The notes: a model not told the origin generated them from the sequence alone. Positions 23,787 to 35,140 are shown, numbered from the stretch's first letter. The stretch is DNA of 64,000 nt from Pyrus communis (GCF_963583255.1 NC_084806.1:19324317-19388316), one strand, 5' to 3'. Translations and numbers: made by a program.

Positions 23787-24249
23787 TGATTAGTACTTGA
23801 TTAAGTCATTTATAGTTAATCCATTGCCAGATCAATTATAATTCTTGGTAATTGAGTAAGTATTTCCGCATCATTTTCAGTCAAGATTTGACTGAAGTCA
23901 ATTCAACAAAAAAAATATACTTCTTTTAATTTTTATGGCCAAATATAAAGTTCCATGGATTTTAAAATGGGGGTTCGAAGCAGACAATGAAGAAGTTCAG
24001 AGTCAAATCGGTCAAATGGTGGGATAAATTCAACCAGCAAGGAATCATTAAACAGGTTCTCAGTGAATTTCCCATTGAACCATAGCCAGTTATCGAAGCA
24101 TAGTCATTATCAGATATCTCTCCATTTTCCTCACTCAAAGAAAAGTCAAAGTCTTCGAAGTCATCAAAATCAAAGCACAAAGTTGCAGAAATTGAAGACC
24201 ATGGACAAAAACTTCTCGCTTAAGCGGAACAGTCACAGTCACATGTAGT

Positions 24250-25260
24250 CTAGTTACAATTACAATTAAAATCTGAAGATGAAGAAGATGAAACGTTCTC
24301 CGAATCATCAGATGCATCATCACAGTAACCAGTAAAAACAAATAGTCAAAGTACCAGGTGGGCTGACTACTAGGATACACAAGACCCATATGCATAATGT
24401 CATGTGAATCAACATGTCAAGCCATGTGAGCATGGTCAGTCACCATGTAAAGCATGTGAAGCATTCATACATTATTTGCATTCAGACAATATTCACACAG
24501 TAAAAGCAAGGAATCAATCAGTCAACAGGAATCACTCAGCATGTTCTACAGTAAAAGCAATAATTATTTTGACAAGTTCACTATTTATCAATAGTAAAAG
24601 CAAGTCATCTTCCATCCTGTGCTTCAACAATAAAGAACTCAATCATTCAAGTCTCATTTTCCAAGTCTATAAGAGGAAGACTCCGAAGACAAAGAAAACA
24701 AGTTAATTTTCACACTTTTTCTGAGTTCAAATTTTCTTTGATTTCACATTGTATTCAAAGGAACCAGATATTGTAAACACTTTTAGAAAGTGAAGAAGGA
24801 TACCTATGAGCACCATCATCTAGTTCTTTCAGTAAATTTTATATGTCAATTGTAAGTTTTCAAAAGTCAATTATAAATTCTATTTTTAGTAATTATATTG
24901 TATCATTAATTTAAATTCATTATGTTCATCATAATGTATGATCCAGTTTTACTTAGCAATCTCAGTCATTTTAGAATTGAAGTATTTATTTCTTCTATTA
25001 TTTACAAAATAGAAACTAAGTTAGAAATCTATTCAGAAAATAGAAACTGAGTCAGATTTCTATACATTCATGTTATCAATCTATTCTAGTCAATCTTATC
25101 TCATTTGTCATCTAGTAAACAAATCCATTACCATATCAATTGTCATCTAGTATTTCCGCATCATTTGGTATCGGAGCCAAGTGATTGTAATTGAGTAAGT
25201 CATTTATAGTTAATTCATTCTACCCAATTTTGGTCTTTGCAATTCAATATTTTATCTATT
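24250..25260 (+). repeat. Pararetroviral intergenic region, copy 2
   Basis: This is the diverged second copy of 22861-23890, with the primer site at 25166-25181. It differs by many substitutions and small indels (for example, part of the segment near 23050-23090 is missing), so the duplication is old. Confidence 0.7.
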
Positions 25261-25363
25261 CATTGGTTTCTCAAATGTTTAAGTTTCTAATCTCAAACCA
25301 AACCAGCAGAGCTTGAGTCCAAACAATAAGTCTTGATGATGTGACATGAGTAGAGCAGGAAGA

Positions 25364-25365
<2 letters not shown>

Positions 25366-25404
<39 letters not shown>
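25366..25404. repeat. (GA)n microsatellite
   Basis: About 19 GA units lie between the second pararetroviral primer site and the movement-protein remnant. Confidence 0.95.
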
Positions 25405-25407
<3 letters not shown>

Positions 25408-25639
25408 CCCAATAAGTAGATAATTTATTTCATAACTGTAAACCCAGAAACTAGATAAAATGAGTCGTCTATTTAGGAAAAACTCATCTACCAGTACTAA
25501 CTCTAGATCCAATTTAAATAGGATCCCAGACGTAGTAAATGAAGAACAAAAGTTAGAATTTTAGTCAGACGAAAGTGTCGACTTTGGAGATTGAATATCC
25601 CGTATCTAGTAAAGAAATTTATAAGAAAAAATGGTCACT

Positions 25640-26372
25640 TTCTTTGTTTAAAAGTGAACACCATGTAAGAATAGTCGAGTAAGCTTATGCTCTCAGTAAA
25701 GAACATGAAACCTGTCAACTATTCACACAGAATAAATAAGAGATCATAGAAAAGACGATCATAATTACATTCACATTGGTCTTGTACAAATCGCAGTAAA
25801 ACCATTAACAAGAAGAGGTCTCAACACCGTTACCATGTTATGTCTCTGAGATGCAAGATTCACTAACATTAGTGATAGCATTCTTGGAATGATTGTGTCA
25901 AGCCTTTACAATGGACCAATCCATTTTGATTGTTTCCTAGACCTCACAATAAACCTAACAGACCCACACATGATAAAAGCACTCACATTAAACATAAAAA
26001 CCTTTGGTTATCAAGTCTTGAAAGGTGTCTAACCACTAGCTCTAATTTTCAGAGTTTATTACAAGTGCATGGGTAACAACATGAACTTCCAAGTCATAGC
26101 CAAGAGTCCCGGAGAACACACTTTGTTAATCCAAAGTAATCAAGAAAATACCAATATCAAAATATCTAGAACCATCAAATGGTCAGACATTAGTTTACCA
26201 TCAGATTGGTTTCTAATTAATGAAAGTAAACTAGTTGATACTCAAAACAACTTAGTCAATCTAGACAATATAGAACAATACTATGATGGTACAGTTACAA
26301 TCAATTTCAACCCTTTTGCTAGGAAGTCGAGCGTCCAACTTCAATATTTAAGTCAATCAATTAGGTTCAAAT
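25640..26372 (+). pseudogene. Caulimovirid movement-protein-like remnant, broken
   Basis: Translated piecewise, the region shows the order of conserved blocks seen in 30K-superfamily movement proteins of caulimovirids: a GLVQIAV-like block, a block around LYNGPIHFDCF (about 25890-25940), then a LTLNIKTFGY block. The only open part is 26069-26374. Several stops interrupt the frame. These proteins carry virus through plasmodesmata; this copy cannot be expressed as a whole. Confidence 0.62.
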
Positions 26373-26377
26373 AACCA

Positions 26378-27227
26378 TGTAAACACAAAAATTCTGTAAC
26401 GAATGAAACGAGAACACATGCACAAAGTAGATTTGTATTGATGAATTTGTAGGCTACAATCTTTGTTTACAATGTTCTTCTCATTTAGTCTTCAAATTTG
26501 ATAAGATGTGTACGTTGTTAATCCAAGGGTCACGACGAGTTGATCTCGAACGAATGATTAAACGATTGCTTCAAGTTTTGAGCTTGAAACAATGCATGGA
26601 TGATCTTCACCTCAAAGCAGCTGCGGCAAAGGGTGATGTTGATGCAGGATTTCGTTGATTCAAGGGTCTTGGCGACTTAATCTTGAAATGAACGTCATTA
26701 CAAGTTTTAAGCTTGCAACAGAGTCTTGAAGGAGTCGGCACAAGTGCTTGTTGATTCTTCAAGGGGAATGCTTCGGCTTTAGTCGAAACAAAACTTTGGC
26801 CCTTATGCTTGTGGGAGGATCTTATATTTATAGGCTTCTCAAGGCTTGCCTTTGGGTGGATTTGGCTTTGATTTGTGTCTTGATTCTTCCATGGGAGGAT
26901 TTAGGCACATTTTGTGTCTTAATTTCAGCCACCTTTACTCCCTTGGCTGAAATTAAGAGGCTTTATTGCCTATTTTGTAAACAATCTTCAATTCTTGTTT
27001 GTTTTTGAAGATGCCTTAGCTTTCTTTCCGATTTTAGGATCACTTTAGACCTTTTTGCCGAGTTTAAGGGAGTTTTCTCCTTTGTGCCAAATTTTGGGAA
27101 TGTTTTATACTTCCCTTGCTTGATTTATGCCACATGTCATTGATGACTTGTCCATTTGTGATGAGTCATATGCCACGTGGAGCTTTGTGATGCATCATTT
27201 GTATACAACAAAATTTACATGTCTACA
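26378..27227 (-). repeat. 3' LTR of the second Tat-like element
   Basis: On the minus strand it would start TGTAGACATG (27227), directly after a purine tract (GAAATGGGGGCATT), and end GTGTTTACA (26378). The ends form a short TG..CA inverted repeat. There is no partner LTR to confirm, but the tract placement supports the inner edge. Confidence 0.6.
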
Positions 27228-27243
27228 AATGCCCCCATTTCAA
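27228..27243 (-). other. Polypurine tract of the second Tat-like element
   Basis: On the minus strand the sequence GAAATGGGGGCATT immediately precedes the LTR start TGTAGACATG. Confidence 0.6.
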
Positions 27244-27316
27244 GGCGCGTTGTAGGCATGTGCTTGTCACATGTAAGAAATGTGTTTTGAAGTCCTGCAA
27301 TGTGAATGTTCTAAAT

Positions 27317-27752
27317 CAAGGGTCGTTGAGACTTGATCTTGAATTAGTTTGCTTCTTCAAGGGCCGTAAAGGTGTACTTCTTGAATTGATATGATGAATT
27401 TTGTCAAGGGCCGTTGAGGCATATTTCTTGAACGAAACATTTCTTCAAGGGCCGTTGAGGCTTGGTCTTGAATTGAAGTGGTGTATTTCGTCAAGGGCCG
27501 TTGAGGCTTGGTCTTGAGTTGAAATTAAAGTTTTCTTTAAGGGCCACAGAGGCTTGATCTTGAATGAAGTGATGAATTTCGACAAGGGCCGTAGAGGCTT
27601 GGTCTTGAACAAAACATCTCTTCAAGGGCCGTTGAGGCTTGATCTTGAATGAAATGAAACTTTTTCTTCAAGGGCCATAGAGGCTTGATCTTGAAAGAAA
27701 TGAAAATTTCTTTTTCAAGGGCCGTAGAGGCTTGATCTTGAAAGAAATTTTG
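27317..27752 (+). repeat. Minisatellite, about ten units of 39-48 bp
   Basis: Units share TCAAGGGCCGTTGAGGCTTG followed by TCTTGAA and a variable AT-rich tail. Units vary in length and sequence. Two looser relatives occur near 26521 and 26655. It lies in the 3' non-coding part of the Tat-like element. Confidence 0.85.
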
Positions 27753-28960
27753 AAAATGGATAAATCGGCACATACTTATTGTGCATATTTGATTTTCCAT
27801 AATCTTTGACAAAATACATTTGGTGGATTTTGGGACTTGATTTTCTTTTCCTTGTGGGTGTACGAAACAAGTGTTTTTCATTGTCGTCGTATGAAACAAA
27901 TGTTTTTCCTTTGGTAGGAATCCTCTTCAATATTGGTAACGAGGATGACTTCCTTCAAAGTGTTGGAAAGCTTTTGTGACTTCCTTCAAGGTTTTGGAAA
28001 GCTTAAATGCTTGTCCTTGGGTAAGTCGGATAAGCAATTTTTTCACCTTCCTTTTTTTGTTCTTTTTTTTTTTTTTCCCACGGCAAGGAGGTGTCTTTTT
28101 CTTTCCACTTTCGATTTCCTGCAGCAAGGAGGGTGTTTTGTTCTTTCCCCTTTCGATTCCCAACGGCCAGGAGGTATTTTTCCTTTCCCATTTTTTGTTT
28201 TGGAAAATATGTCATCTGACTTGAACGCCCAGTTTGAGGTTGATTTCTCTTCTGGAAAATTCTGTAAAAATATTGAAAACGTAGCTTTATCCCTTATCTT
28301 TTCAGACATATATTGCATGCCACTAGGAAAAATCAGGAAAGCCTTCAACTTTGCATTTTCCTACAGCTGCGCAATCCTGACGGGAAAACAACTTCTGCGG
28401 GAATAACTTTGAAAAAGGGAACGTTTGGCTTTAAGGAAAATTATGAAATTTGGACTCAATGATCCTCATCTACTCAGCTTCCTTCTCCAATTTTCCTTGC
28501 ATCGAAACTCCTTCGGAAAGTTGAATTATCACAAAAACGTCCTGCTTGCGCAGATTGGCTGAAACTTGTCATTTTTTTTTTGGAATTTGCTTCCTTGTTT
28601 TGATTTTTCTTTTGCTATTTGGGTATGTATTTCCCTTATAGCATTAGGAAGCAATTGACCCCCATTTATAGGACAATTTAGTGTGCATTTTTTTCACAAC
28701 ATAAATTCTTGTTGTGGCTTGCTTGTTGTTGCTACTTGGAGCTTGTTGTAGTGCATCATTGGTGCTGTGCAAAAGACTGCAGCGTGTTTATGTTGTGTAG
28801 TGCCTTTTGGTCACAATATTCCCTTGGTAGTGACGTTGTCATGCGCATCTGTTGCTATTGCTGTTGTGCCCTATAGTTGTTGCTGCCGTGCCCTTTTTGC
28901 TGGTGCTTGGTGAGAGTTGTAGCTGCTTGAAGCTTGTTGCAATGCTTCACTTTACCGTGT

Positions 28961-29190
28961 GGGGTTGCGTAGTGCGATTACGTGGTGTTTTAGTTTTCCT
29001 TGTGATTATAGCGTGCTTTGAAGGACCATCTTGTAGCTGCCCTCTTCGCCATGCAGTGCAAGAAACTGCTTGCGTAATCGCTGCGGGGTTGCGTAGTGCG
29101 ATTATGATGTGTTTTGGTTTTCTTTACTAATGTAGCGTGCCTTGAAGGACTATCTTGTAGCTGCCTTCTTTGCCGTGCTGATCAAGCATC
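28961..29190 (+). repeat. Tandem duplication of about 124 bp
   Basis: The segment starting GGGGTTGCGTAGTGCGATTA at 28961 recurs at 29085, with both copies continuing to a CTTGTAGCTGCC block. Divergence is moderate. Confidence 0.75.
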
Positions 29191-29346
29191 GTGGCTGATT
29201 TCTTCTTGTCGTTGTGACATTGTCATCGTCATTCTTCAACATTCATGAGGTTTGGCTCGCATGTCTTTTGCTTTAGGGAAACGATTTTTCCTTTCTTTGC
29301 CATCCCACTTTTATGCTTATGTTGCTTTGTTTATTTTGTTGCAGCC

Positions 29347-29739
29347 ATGATATTTTTCAAGTGCTTTAAGAGCAATACCATCACCATTCTTGCAAAGGAA
29401 GGTGATTAGCAAGATAGAGGAACGACATTGAAGCTTTGCGTGCCGTTGACTGGCCCTAAGGTGCTTGTTCTTCCTTCAAAAGACAACTCGGTACATATCA
29501 AATCATGGTCCTCTAACGCATCTTGGGAGGTGACAGATTTTGGTCGACCAAATACAAAAAAGAAGGCATGTACATCGAGGATTCTTATCTTGAATCCTTC
29601 GCACCATGTTCGTGACAATCCACCGGCTTCGCTTGAGCTTATTGATGATCGCATCCGCAGCGGAGCTATGACTGAGAATAACACCTTGTCAACTATTGGA
29701 GAAGGCATATTTTTTTTTTTTTTTTTTTTCACTTTGTAA
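29347..29739 (+). pseudogene. Antisense ORF remnant downstream of pol in the Tat-like element
   Basis: This plus-strand frame is opposite to the element. It begins near MIFFKCFKSNTITILAKEGD, has a stop, and continues open at 29428-29739 (LCVPLTGPKVLVLPSKDNS, then SLELIDDRIRSGAMTEN) up to a T run. The amino acid composition is ordinary and not low-complexity. It has no domain I recognise. Its place, between pol and the 3' LTR on the opposite strand, parallels the antisense ORF of the Athila-like element. It could be a real extra ORF of the element or chance. Confidence 0.4.
29710..29729. repeat. Poly-T tract
   Basis: A run of about 20 T lies at the end of the antisense ORF remnant. Confidence 0.9.
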
Positions 29740-29994
29740 TAAGGCTTTGTAGCTGAATTCTTTCTTTAAAGAAATAAAGTACTCACATTTTGAATTTGCT
29801 CTTTATTCTTCAAAGTGTTTGTGATTTTGTTGATGATGTGACTGTACTTGAAGTTTTTTGAAGTTTCAAGTTGCCTACGTAGTACGTACCCTCAGTTAAG
29901 GAGGGATTAAGTCATGACGTAGTTCAAGTGAGTGAGGGTTTTGGCAATTTTGATGGTGATCTTGTTGGTGATTTTTTTTTTATTTTGTTTTCTC

Positions 29995-30265
29995 GTACAC
30001 AGTTTATGCTCATGTGGGCCAAGAGCGATGAGTGTCTCCTTTTAAGCTCGTGCGAACAAGGAACATTATGCCATGTGTAGGTTAGGCTCCTGCAGGTGAA
30101 GAACATTGTCGCCGTGTGCAGTTTAGGCTCATGCAGGCGAGGAGCATTGGATGTCACATTGTAAGTTCATGTGAACAAGGAGCATTGAGTGTCACTGTTT
30201 AGGCTCGTGCAAACAAGGAACATTGTTCCCGTGTGTAGTTTAGGCTCGTACATGCAAGGAGCATT
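29995..30265 (+). repeat. Degenerate tandem repeat of about 50-56 bp units
   Basis: Five diverged units share TTTAGGCTCGTGCA, then (A/G)GCAAGGAGCATTG. It lies just downstream of the integrase end on the element's strand. Confidence 0.75.
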
Positions 30266-30280
30266 GTTTGTTTGTTTTAG

Positions 30281-30950
30281 GGGTAGTAACGCTTAAAGAA
30301 TCTGCCATTGATGGGGCCAATCTTTAAGCCGTCTTCCTCCATGAGTAAGTATGCGCCATTGGTGTAGACCTCTTGTATTACGTAAGGTCCATCCCACTTT
30401 GATGGGAACTTGCTTTTGTTTTGTGAGTTGTGATGATGGGCCTTCATAATGCCAAGACAAGATCTCCAGTTTGGAAAGCCCTTGGGCGGACCTTCTTGTT
30501 AAATGCCTTGGATAGCTATGCTTAGTAGCATTCCAAATGTTGTTGAGCTTTAAGCCTCATTTCGTCGAGTGCTTCCAACTCTTGAAGTCGTTTCTTTGCA
30601 TTTTCCTCTTCAGTCAAGCCTTCTTGTATAGTTATCCTTATTGAGGAGATTTGACTTTCAAGCAACAGAACAACTTCCACGCCATATATGAGAGAATAAG
30701 GCGTAGCTTGGGTAAGAGTTCTATGTGTCGTCATATATGCCTAAAGTGCTTCGCTTATTCTTTTATGCCAGTCTCTCTTCGTTCGGCCGATTACTTTCTT
30801 CAGGAGGTTGCACAACATTTTGTTGAATGTTTCTGCAAGACCGTTGGCTGGAGCATGATACATATAAGACTTTTGCTATTTGAAGTTGTATTTCTCGCAA
30901 AGTTTGTCCATGAGTTGGTTGGAGATGAAGTGTTTGATGAAGGCTAGCCG
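30281..30950 (-). pseudogene. Gypsy integrase C-terminal fragment
   Basis: The minus strand reads YMYHAPANGLAETFNK, where the last catalytic Glu region of the integrase is expected, then KRDWHKRISEALQAY, TQATPYSLIYGVEVVLLLE, and a C-terminal KFPSKWDGPYVIQEVY...FFKRYYP. The zinc-binding domain and the first two catalytic Asp are missing. The sequence jumps from the end of reverse transcriptase (HELKSPQRRLAFIKHFISN) straight into this part, so RNase H and most of the integrase were deleted. Confidence 0.8.
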
Positions 30951-30964
30951 CCTCTGTGGACTTT

Positions 30965-31640
30965 TTAGCTCATGTATGTTCCTTGGTTCGGGCATGCTTT
31001 GAATGGCCTTGCTCTTTGATTGTCCACTTCAATGCCACGATGCTTGACAATGAAGCCAAGGAACTTCCCAGAAGTAACGCGAAAAGCACACTTAAATGGG
31101 TTCATTTTGAGGATGTAGTGTCGTAGTTTGTTAAACACCATTCGTAAATCCTTCAAGTGATCGGATCTCTTCTTGGTCTTGACAACCATGTCGTCTACGT
31201 AACATTCTACATTTTTATGTAGCATGTTATTGAAGATTTTCTGCATTGCGCATTGATATGTAGCTCCAGTATTCTTCAGAGCAAAGGGCATTACCTTGTA
31301 GCAGTAGATACCTTTTGGAATGTGGAAGGCTATTAATTCCTTGTCTTCGGAAGCCATGTGAATTTGATTGTATCCAGAGGAGCCATCCATGAATGACAAT
31401 GCCTCGTGGCTAGTGGTTGCGTCCACCATGAATTCAATGATTGGCAAGGGAAAGTCATCCTTTAGGAAAACATCATTAAGGTCTCAGAAGTCTAAGCAAA
31501 CACGTATTTGTCCAGATTTTTTAAGGACAATGACGATGTTGGAGATCCACTTAGGGTATTGCATTTCTTGGATGAAGCTTGCTTTGATTAGCTTGTCAAT
31601 CTCAATTTGAGGGATGAGCTCGGATCGATAACGTCTTTGA
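30965..31640 (-). pseudogene. Gypsy reverse transcriptase (Tat-like)
   Basis: The 160-codon open part (30965-31447) has SFMDGSSGYNQIHMA, ATYQCAMQKIFNNML, the catalytic YVDDMVVK and GKFLGFIVKHRGIEVD. Upstream (to about 31640) it reads RYRSELIPQIEIDKLI and WISNIVIVLKKSGQIRVCLDF with a stop. The palm motif is intact, but the gene is interrupted by a nested insertion at 31640 and deleted downstream. Confidence 0.85.
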
Positions 31641-32159
31641 GTTTAATTCTTAGTTACTACAAAATCTATAACCCAAATTGTTTACCAAAAACATAAGGTA
31701 AATTTTTAAATTAATCACCCAATTCTTTTTCTTAGACAAATTTTCAACAAAAGATTACTTTTAAGGTTGCATCTAACTCCCATTAGACTGCCTACGTACC
31801 CTTGAACAGGATCAAGGCTTTCGTAGTTCACATTCATTGGAAATTCTCGTCAGATTATCAAATCATCGGAAATTCCGACCAAAATCATTGGAATTTTCAA
31901 ATCACAATTCCTCACCATCATTGGCAAAACAACAATTTCATCACCTTTTTCTTTTATCCCAATAAGTGACTAATAGACTGGAAATGATTGTAGTATACCT
32001 TGCAAATATACCTTTGCACACATACTTACCACATTCATAATTCATTCTCGTAGCCCTCACATGGAGCTTTCTCTCGAAAACATTGGGCTTTTGTGCTCGT
32101 TCAACCATTTCTCCACATTCTATGGGTCATTTCATCCAATCCCACATCCATGGACTGTT

Positions 32160-32255
32160 TCTGTCCAAATCAACATCCATGGGCCTTTTCGCCCAATCCA
32201 ACATCCACAGGCCCTTTTCGCCCAATCCAACATCCACAGGCCCTTTTTGCCCAAT
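32160..32255 (+). repeat. Tandem repeat of about 30 bp (three units)
   Basis: Units read approximately CAACATCCACAGGCCCTTTT plus CGCCCAATC. The short overlapping open frames here come from the repeat. Confidence 0.8.
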
Positions 32256-32477
32256 TCAACATTCTTAATTGCACAGGTATAATATGACGCTTCCATCTAC
32301 TTGTCACAATTTCACAATCATCTTAACGTTCAAAATTTTCATAAGGCAAAACACAATATCAACCCAATTCAAGATTAATCCGAGACTTTAATCAAGTGCT
32401 CATCTTTGAGGCTATACCATGAAATATGACATCTTAAAAATTTTTCTACTCCCATTCAATTCAATTCATTGTGATTC

Positions 32478-32479
<2 letters not shown>

Positions 32480-32545
<66 letters not shown>
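32480..32545. repeat. (AT)n microsatellite
   Basis: About 33 AT units without interruption. Confidence 0.95.
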
Positions 32546-32546
<1 letters not shown>

Positions 32547-34021
32547 TTCCCACATAAATTACTCATTATCCATAAATCTTATGAAATAATGCAATGTCCA
32601 TGAAATTCATAATTCACATCCACAACTCAATAATTTCTCACATTGTAAGGTAGGATCATTTGCTTTGATACCATTTTGTAATGCTCTGACCCGAAAAATT
32701 TATTTCGGAAGATAATTACTATGATAGGCCCAAATTAAACTCTTGTTTGTGTTCTACCATTTATCACAATTCTTTTATTTAATTCTTAGTTACTCACAAA
32801 ATCTATAACCCAAACGGAGTTATAACGAAAGAGATATAAATGAACAAAGATAGGGACAAAATGGTCATTTAATTGTTAATCTAAAAAGCTCCAGATTGGT
32901 GGACCAATTATCTGTGATGCCACATGTATGGTTGAGATGAAAAGAAAAGGAGAGAAAAGGATGGGGCGGATGAATCAGAGGGGAGAGGGAGGAGTGAACT
33001 AATAGGAGAGGGAAGAAAGGAGGGAAATGAGGGAAGAGAGAATGAGAGGGAAAAAACCGAACCCTTCTTTGACCTGCGACCCGGCCAGATGAGTTTCATA
33101 CTTTTTGACGCTTTTCAGGTGGTTTTTTTTGGCAAATCATATCAAACAACCACCTGGGAAACATTCCACAACCTTTCCTCTATCTATTCCACCCTAGATT
33201 TGATGAAAATTGACCTTGAATTGGTGAAACCTGCACTGGTGGGTGTGGTGTTACCTTACCGAGATCCACCAAGCCTGAAACGTTCTCTTCCAATTACCAC
33301 CACCATTAGACTCCCCTTAAGGCCTGGAACAAAGTGCAAACAATTGTAAGGGTGGTGGAGCACCAGAGGTGACAAATCTAAGCCACCCGTTTCTAGGGTT
33401 TCCGGTAGGTTTGAGGGAAATTGGAGCTTTTCCCGACCAAATTAGCTTTGGTCATAGGTATGAAATTTGCTTTACTCATTAAGATCTACAGTTATATGGA
33501 ATTTGGTAATTTTCAGAGTTAGTCGGAAAATTTGGGTTTCCGTTCATCGAAACCCACCACATGCGTCGGTGCGTGGCCATTGGGCAGATGCTATCTTTTC
33601 ATGCAAATTTTGATATTTTCAATCCGTAATTTGTACCCATTTGATGTGATTTGATTATGAAAGCTAATGTTGAATATTTTCGTTACTAGATATTTTCGGA
33701 AATGGATAAAAGAATGAATATGAACTATGAAAAGGCTTGATCCTGTTGAAGGGTATGTAGGCAGTCTAACGGGAGTTAGATACAGCCTTAAATATAACCG
33801 AGATTAATATTTTGTTGAAAATTTGTCTAAGAAAAGGAATTGGGTGATTAATTTAAAAATTTACCTTATGTGTTTGGTAAACAATTTGGGTTATAGATTT
33901 TGTGAGTAACTAAGAATTAAATAAAAGAATTGTGATAAATGGTAGAAAATAAACAAGAGTTTAATTTGGGCCTATCATAGTAATTATCTTCCAAAATAAA
34001 TTTTTTGGGTTGGAGCATTAC

Positions 34022-35140
34022 AATGATTGTAGGGTTAAGGCCGGGCATTTCCTTATAGGTCCAAGCAAATACGTCTTTGTACTCCAAGAGCAGTTGTTAG
34101 TACTCTTCGACCTTGGCTGTACTTAGCAATGCACTTACGAAGATAGGCTTTGGTTCTTCTCTTGTGCCTAAGTTAAGCTCCTTGAGATCATCAACCGTGG
34201 CTTGCCCCCCGTCCTCGAGTTAAGGTGGCGCAGTAGTGACATCTTCCTCAGGTCTTCGTCTTCTTTGTCCTCTTGGATTGTGATGTGGAAGACGTCTTGG
34301 ACCTCCTTTTTAGTGTTGTCCCCCTGGGCTTGTTGGCGTGAAGATTGACCGATGTGGATGATGGTGCGCCTCCTTACCTTTAGTGGTCATTTTGTGCCCA
34401 CCTCTAGGGTTGATTGGCGTTTCATCCTTGAAGGAATCGAGCTTCGAACATTGTCTTTTTTTGCTAGACTTTTGAGTTTTTCTTCCTCTTTCTAGAAGGC
34501 TTATTGGTTTCTTCAAGTCTTTCCAAGGCCGACCGTCATGGAGGAAAGCTAGCCGTGTTGCTTTGTTTCTTAGGTTTTGACAACATTTCAAAAACAGAGC
34601 TTTGGGGTGTTGGCGTATTAAGCCACTTGAAGATGGAAGTTCGGTCTTGACCACCAATGCGATCAAGTGCCGAAATTCTGGGTTTTGAACGATTCAGCCT
34701 ATCAAAGACCGACGTTCGTATTTCAACTCGGACCATGTTCATCACTTTTTGTCCTTCTTGGTTAAACCTTGGATTAAAAGACGGCTTTAAGATAGTTCAT
34801 CTACCTTGATGCCAATTGTAGTCATTGTTGACTTTGCCATGATGTTTATGGCCGATCCACCATCCACAAGCATGAGTTGACTTTGTGCTCCCTTATGTAT
34901 CCAGAGACGAAGAGAGAACAATTATGAGACTTTGATCCTAGCAGCAAGTCTTCGTTAGTGAAGTTGATTGCATCGTGGGTGGCAGAGCATGTGGCATATT
35001 CATTTGGCCGAAGCTTTAAGCTTTCACCCTTGCTTTCTTGTGCTTCGTGGACATCAGGGCTTGCCAAGACTGTTACTAGTGCTTTTCGCATCTCCTTGGG
35101 AAATTGCAGTGCCTCCTCGATGCTAAAGTATGACACTAGC
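34022..35140 (-). pseudogene. Gypsy protease and pre-RT region (Tat-like), frameshifted
   Basis: The minus strand has FTNEDLLLGSKSHNCSLFVSGY (upper part, 34846-35136), then, after a one-base frame change, MLVDGGSAINIM, the protease active site. It is followed by repeated TSVFxRL-type segments (34536-34745) typical of the spacer in Tat-like polyproteins, and by EYKDVFAWTYKEMPGLNP next to the nested insertion. Stops are present. Confidence 0.78.

Larger units (their letters stand above)
22861..23890 (+). repeat. Pararetroviral intergenic region, copy 1
   Basis: The copy includes coding remnants to about 23346, TATATAAG at 23306-23313, and TGGTATCAGAGCCAAG at 23771-23786, a match to the tRNA-Met primer site used by caulimovirids. 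It is alignable by eye with 24250-25260. Confidence 0.72.
22861..26373 (+). mobile_element. Endogenous caulimovirid (plant pararetrovirus) remnant, rearranged
   Basis: Two diverged copies of one segment (about 22861-23890 and 24250-25260) each contain, in order, the end of an Asp/Ser-rich frame, a Glu/Ser- and Lys-rich frame, a TATA-like sequence with GAGGAAGACTCC, and a tRNA-Met primer site. The second copy is followed by a broken region resembling caulimovirid movement proteins (about 25640-26372). Two intergenic regions on one strand fit a concatemer of a circular viral genome with later deletions. Frames are broken by many stops; no capsid or polymerase is readable. I cannot place the genus (petuvirus- or florendovirus-like are possible). 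It is an old copy in the genome, not an active virus. Confidence 0.68.
31640..34021. mobile_element. Nested repetitive insertion with inverted segments (possible LTR element remnant)
   Basis: It separates MPGLNPTI (right side) from QRRYRSEL (left side) of the same Tat-like pol, with about 18 expected residues missing. 31640-31830 is nearly the reverse complement of 33735-33925, and 32677-32815 of 33885-34021. On the minus strand 34021 starts TGTAATGCTCC and 32677 ends GAGCATTACA, followed by TGGTATCAAAGC, a tRNA-Met-type primer site. One reading is a minus-strand LTR (32677-34021) with inverted ends plus a short internal remnant. It also holds a 30-bp tandem repeat (32160-32255) and an (AT)n run. 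No coding sequence is supported. Confidence 0.5.

Noticed and set aside
27317..27752. Possible CRISPR-like array
   Set aside because: Eukaryotic context; units and spacers vary in length and are related to each other, so it is a minisatellite.
27933..28406. 157-codon plus-strand frame with overlapping minus-strand frames
   Set aside because: Driven by a T-rich/A-rich tract (28050-28080) in the non-coding 3' part of a Gypsy element; Phe/Lys-rich and without domain.
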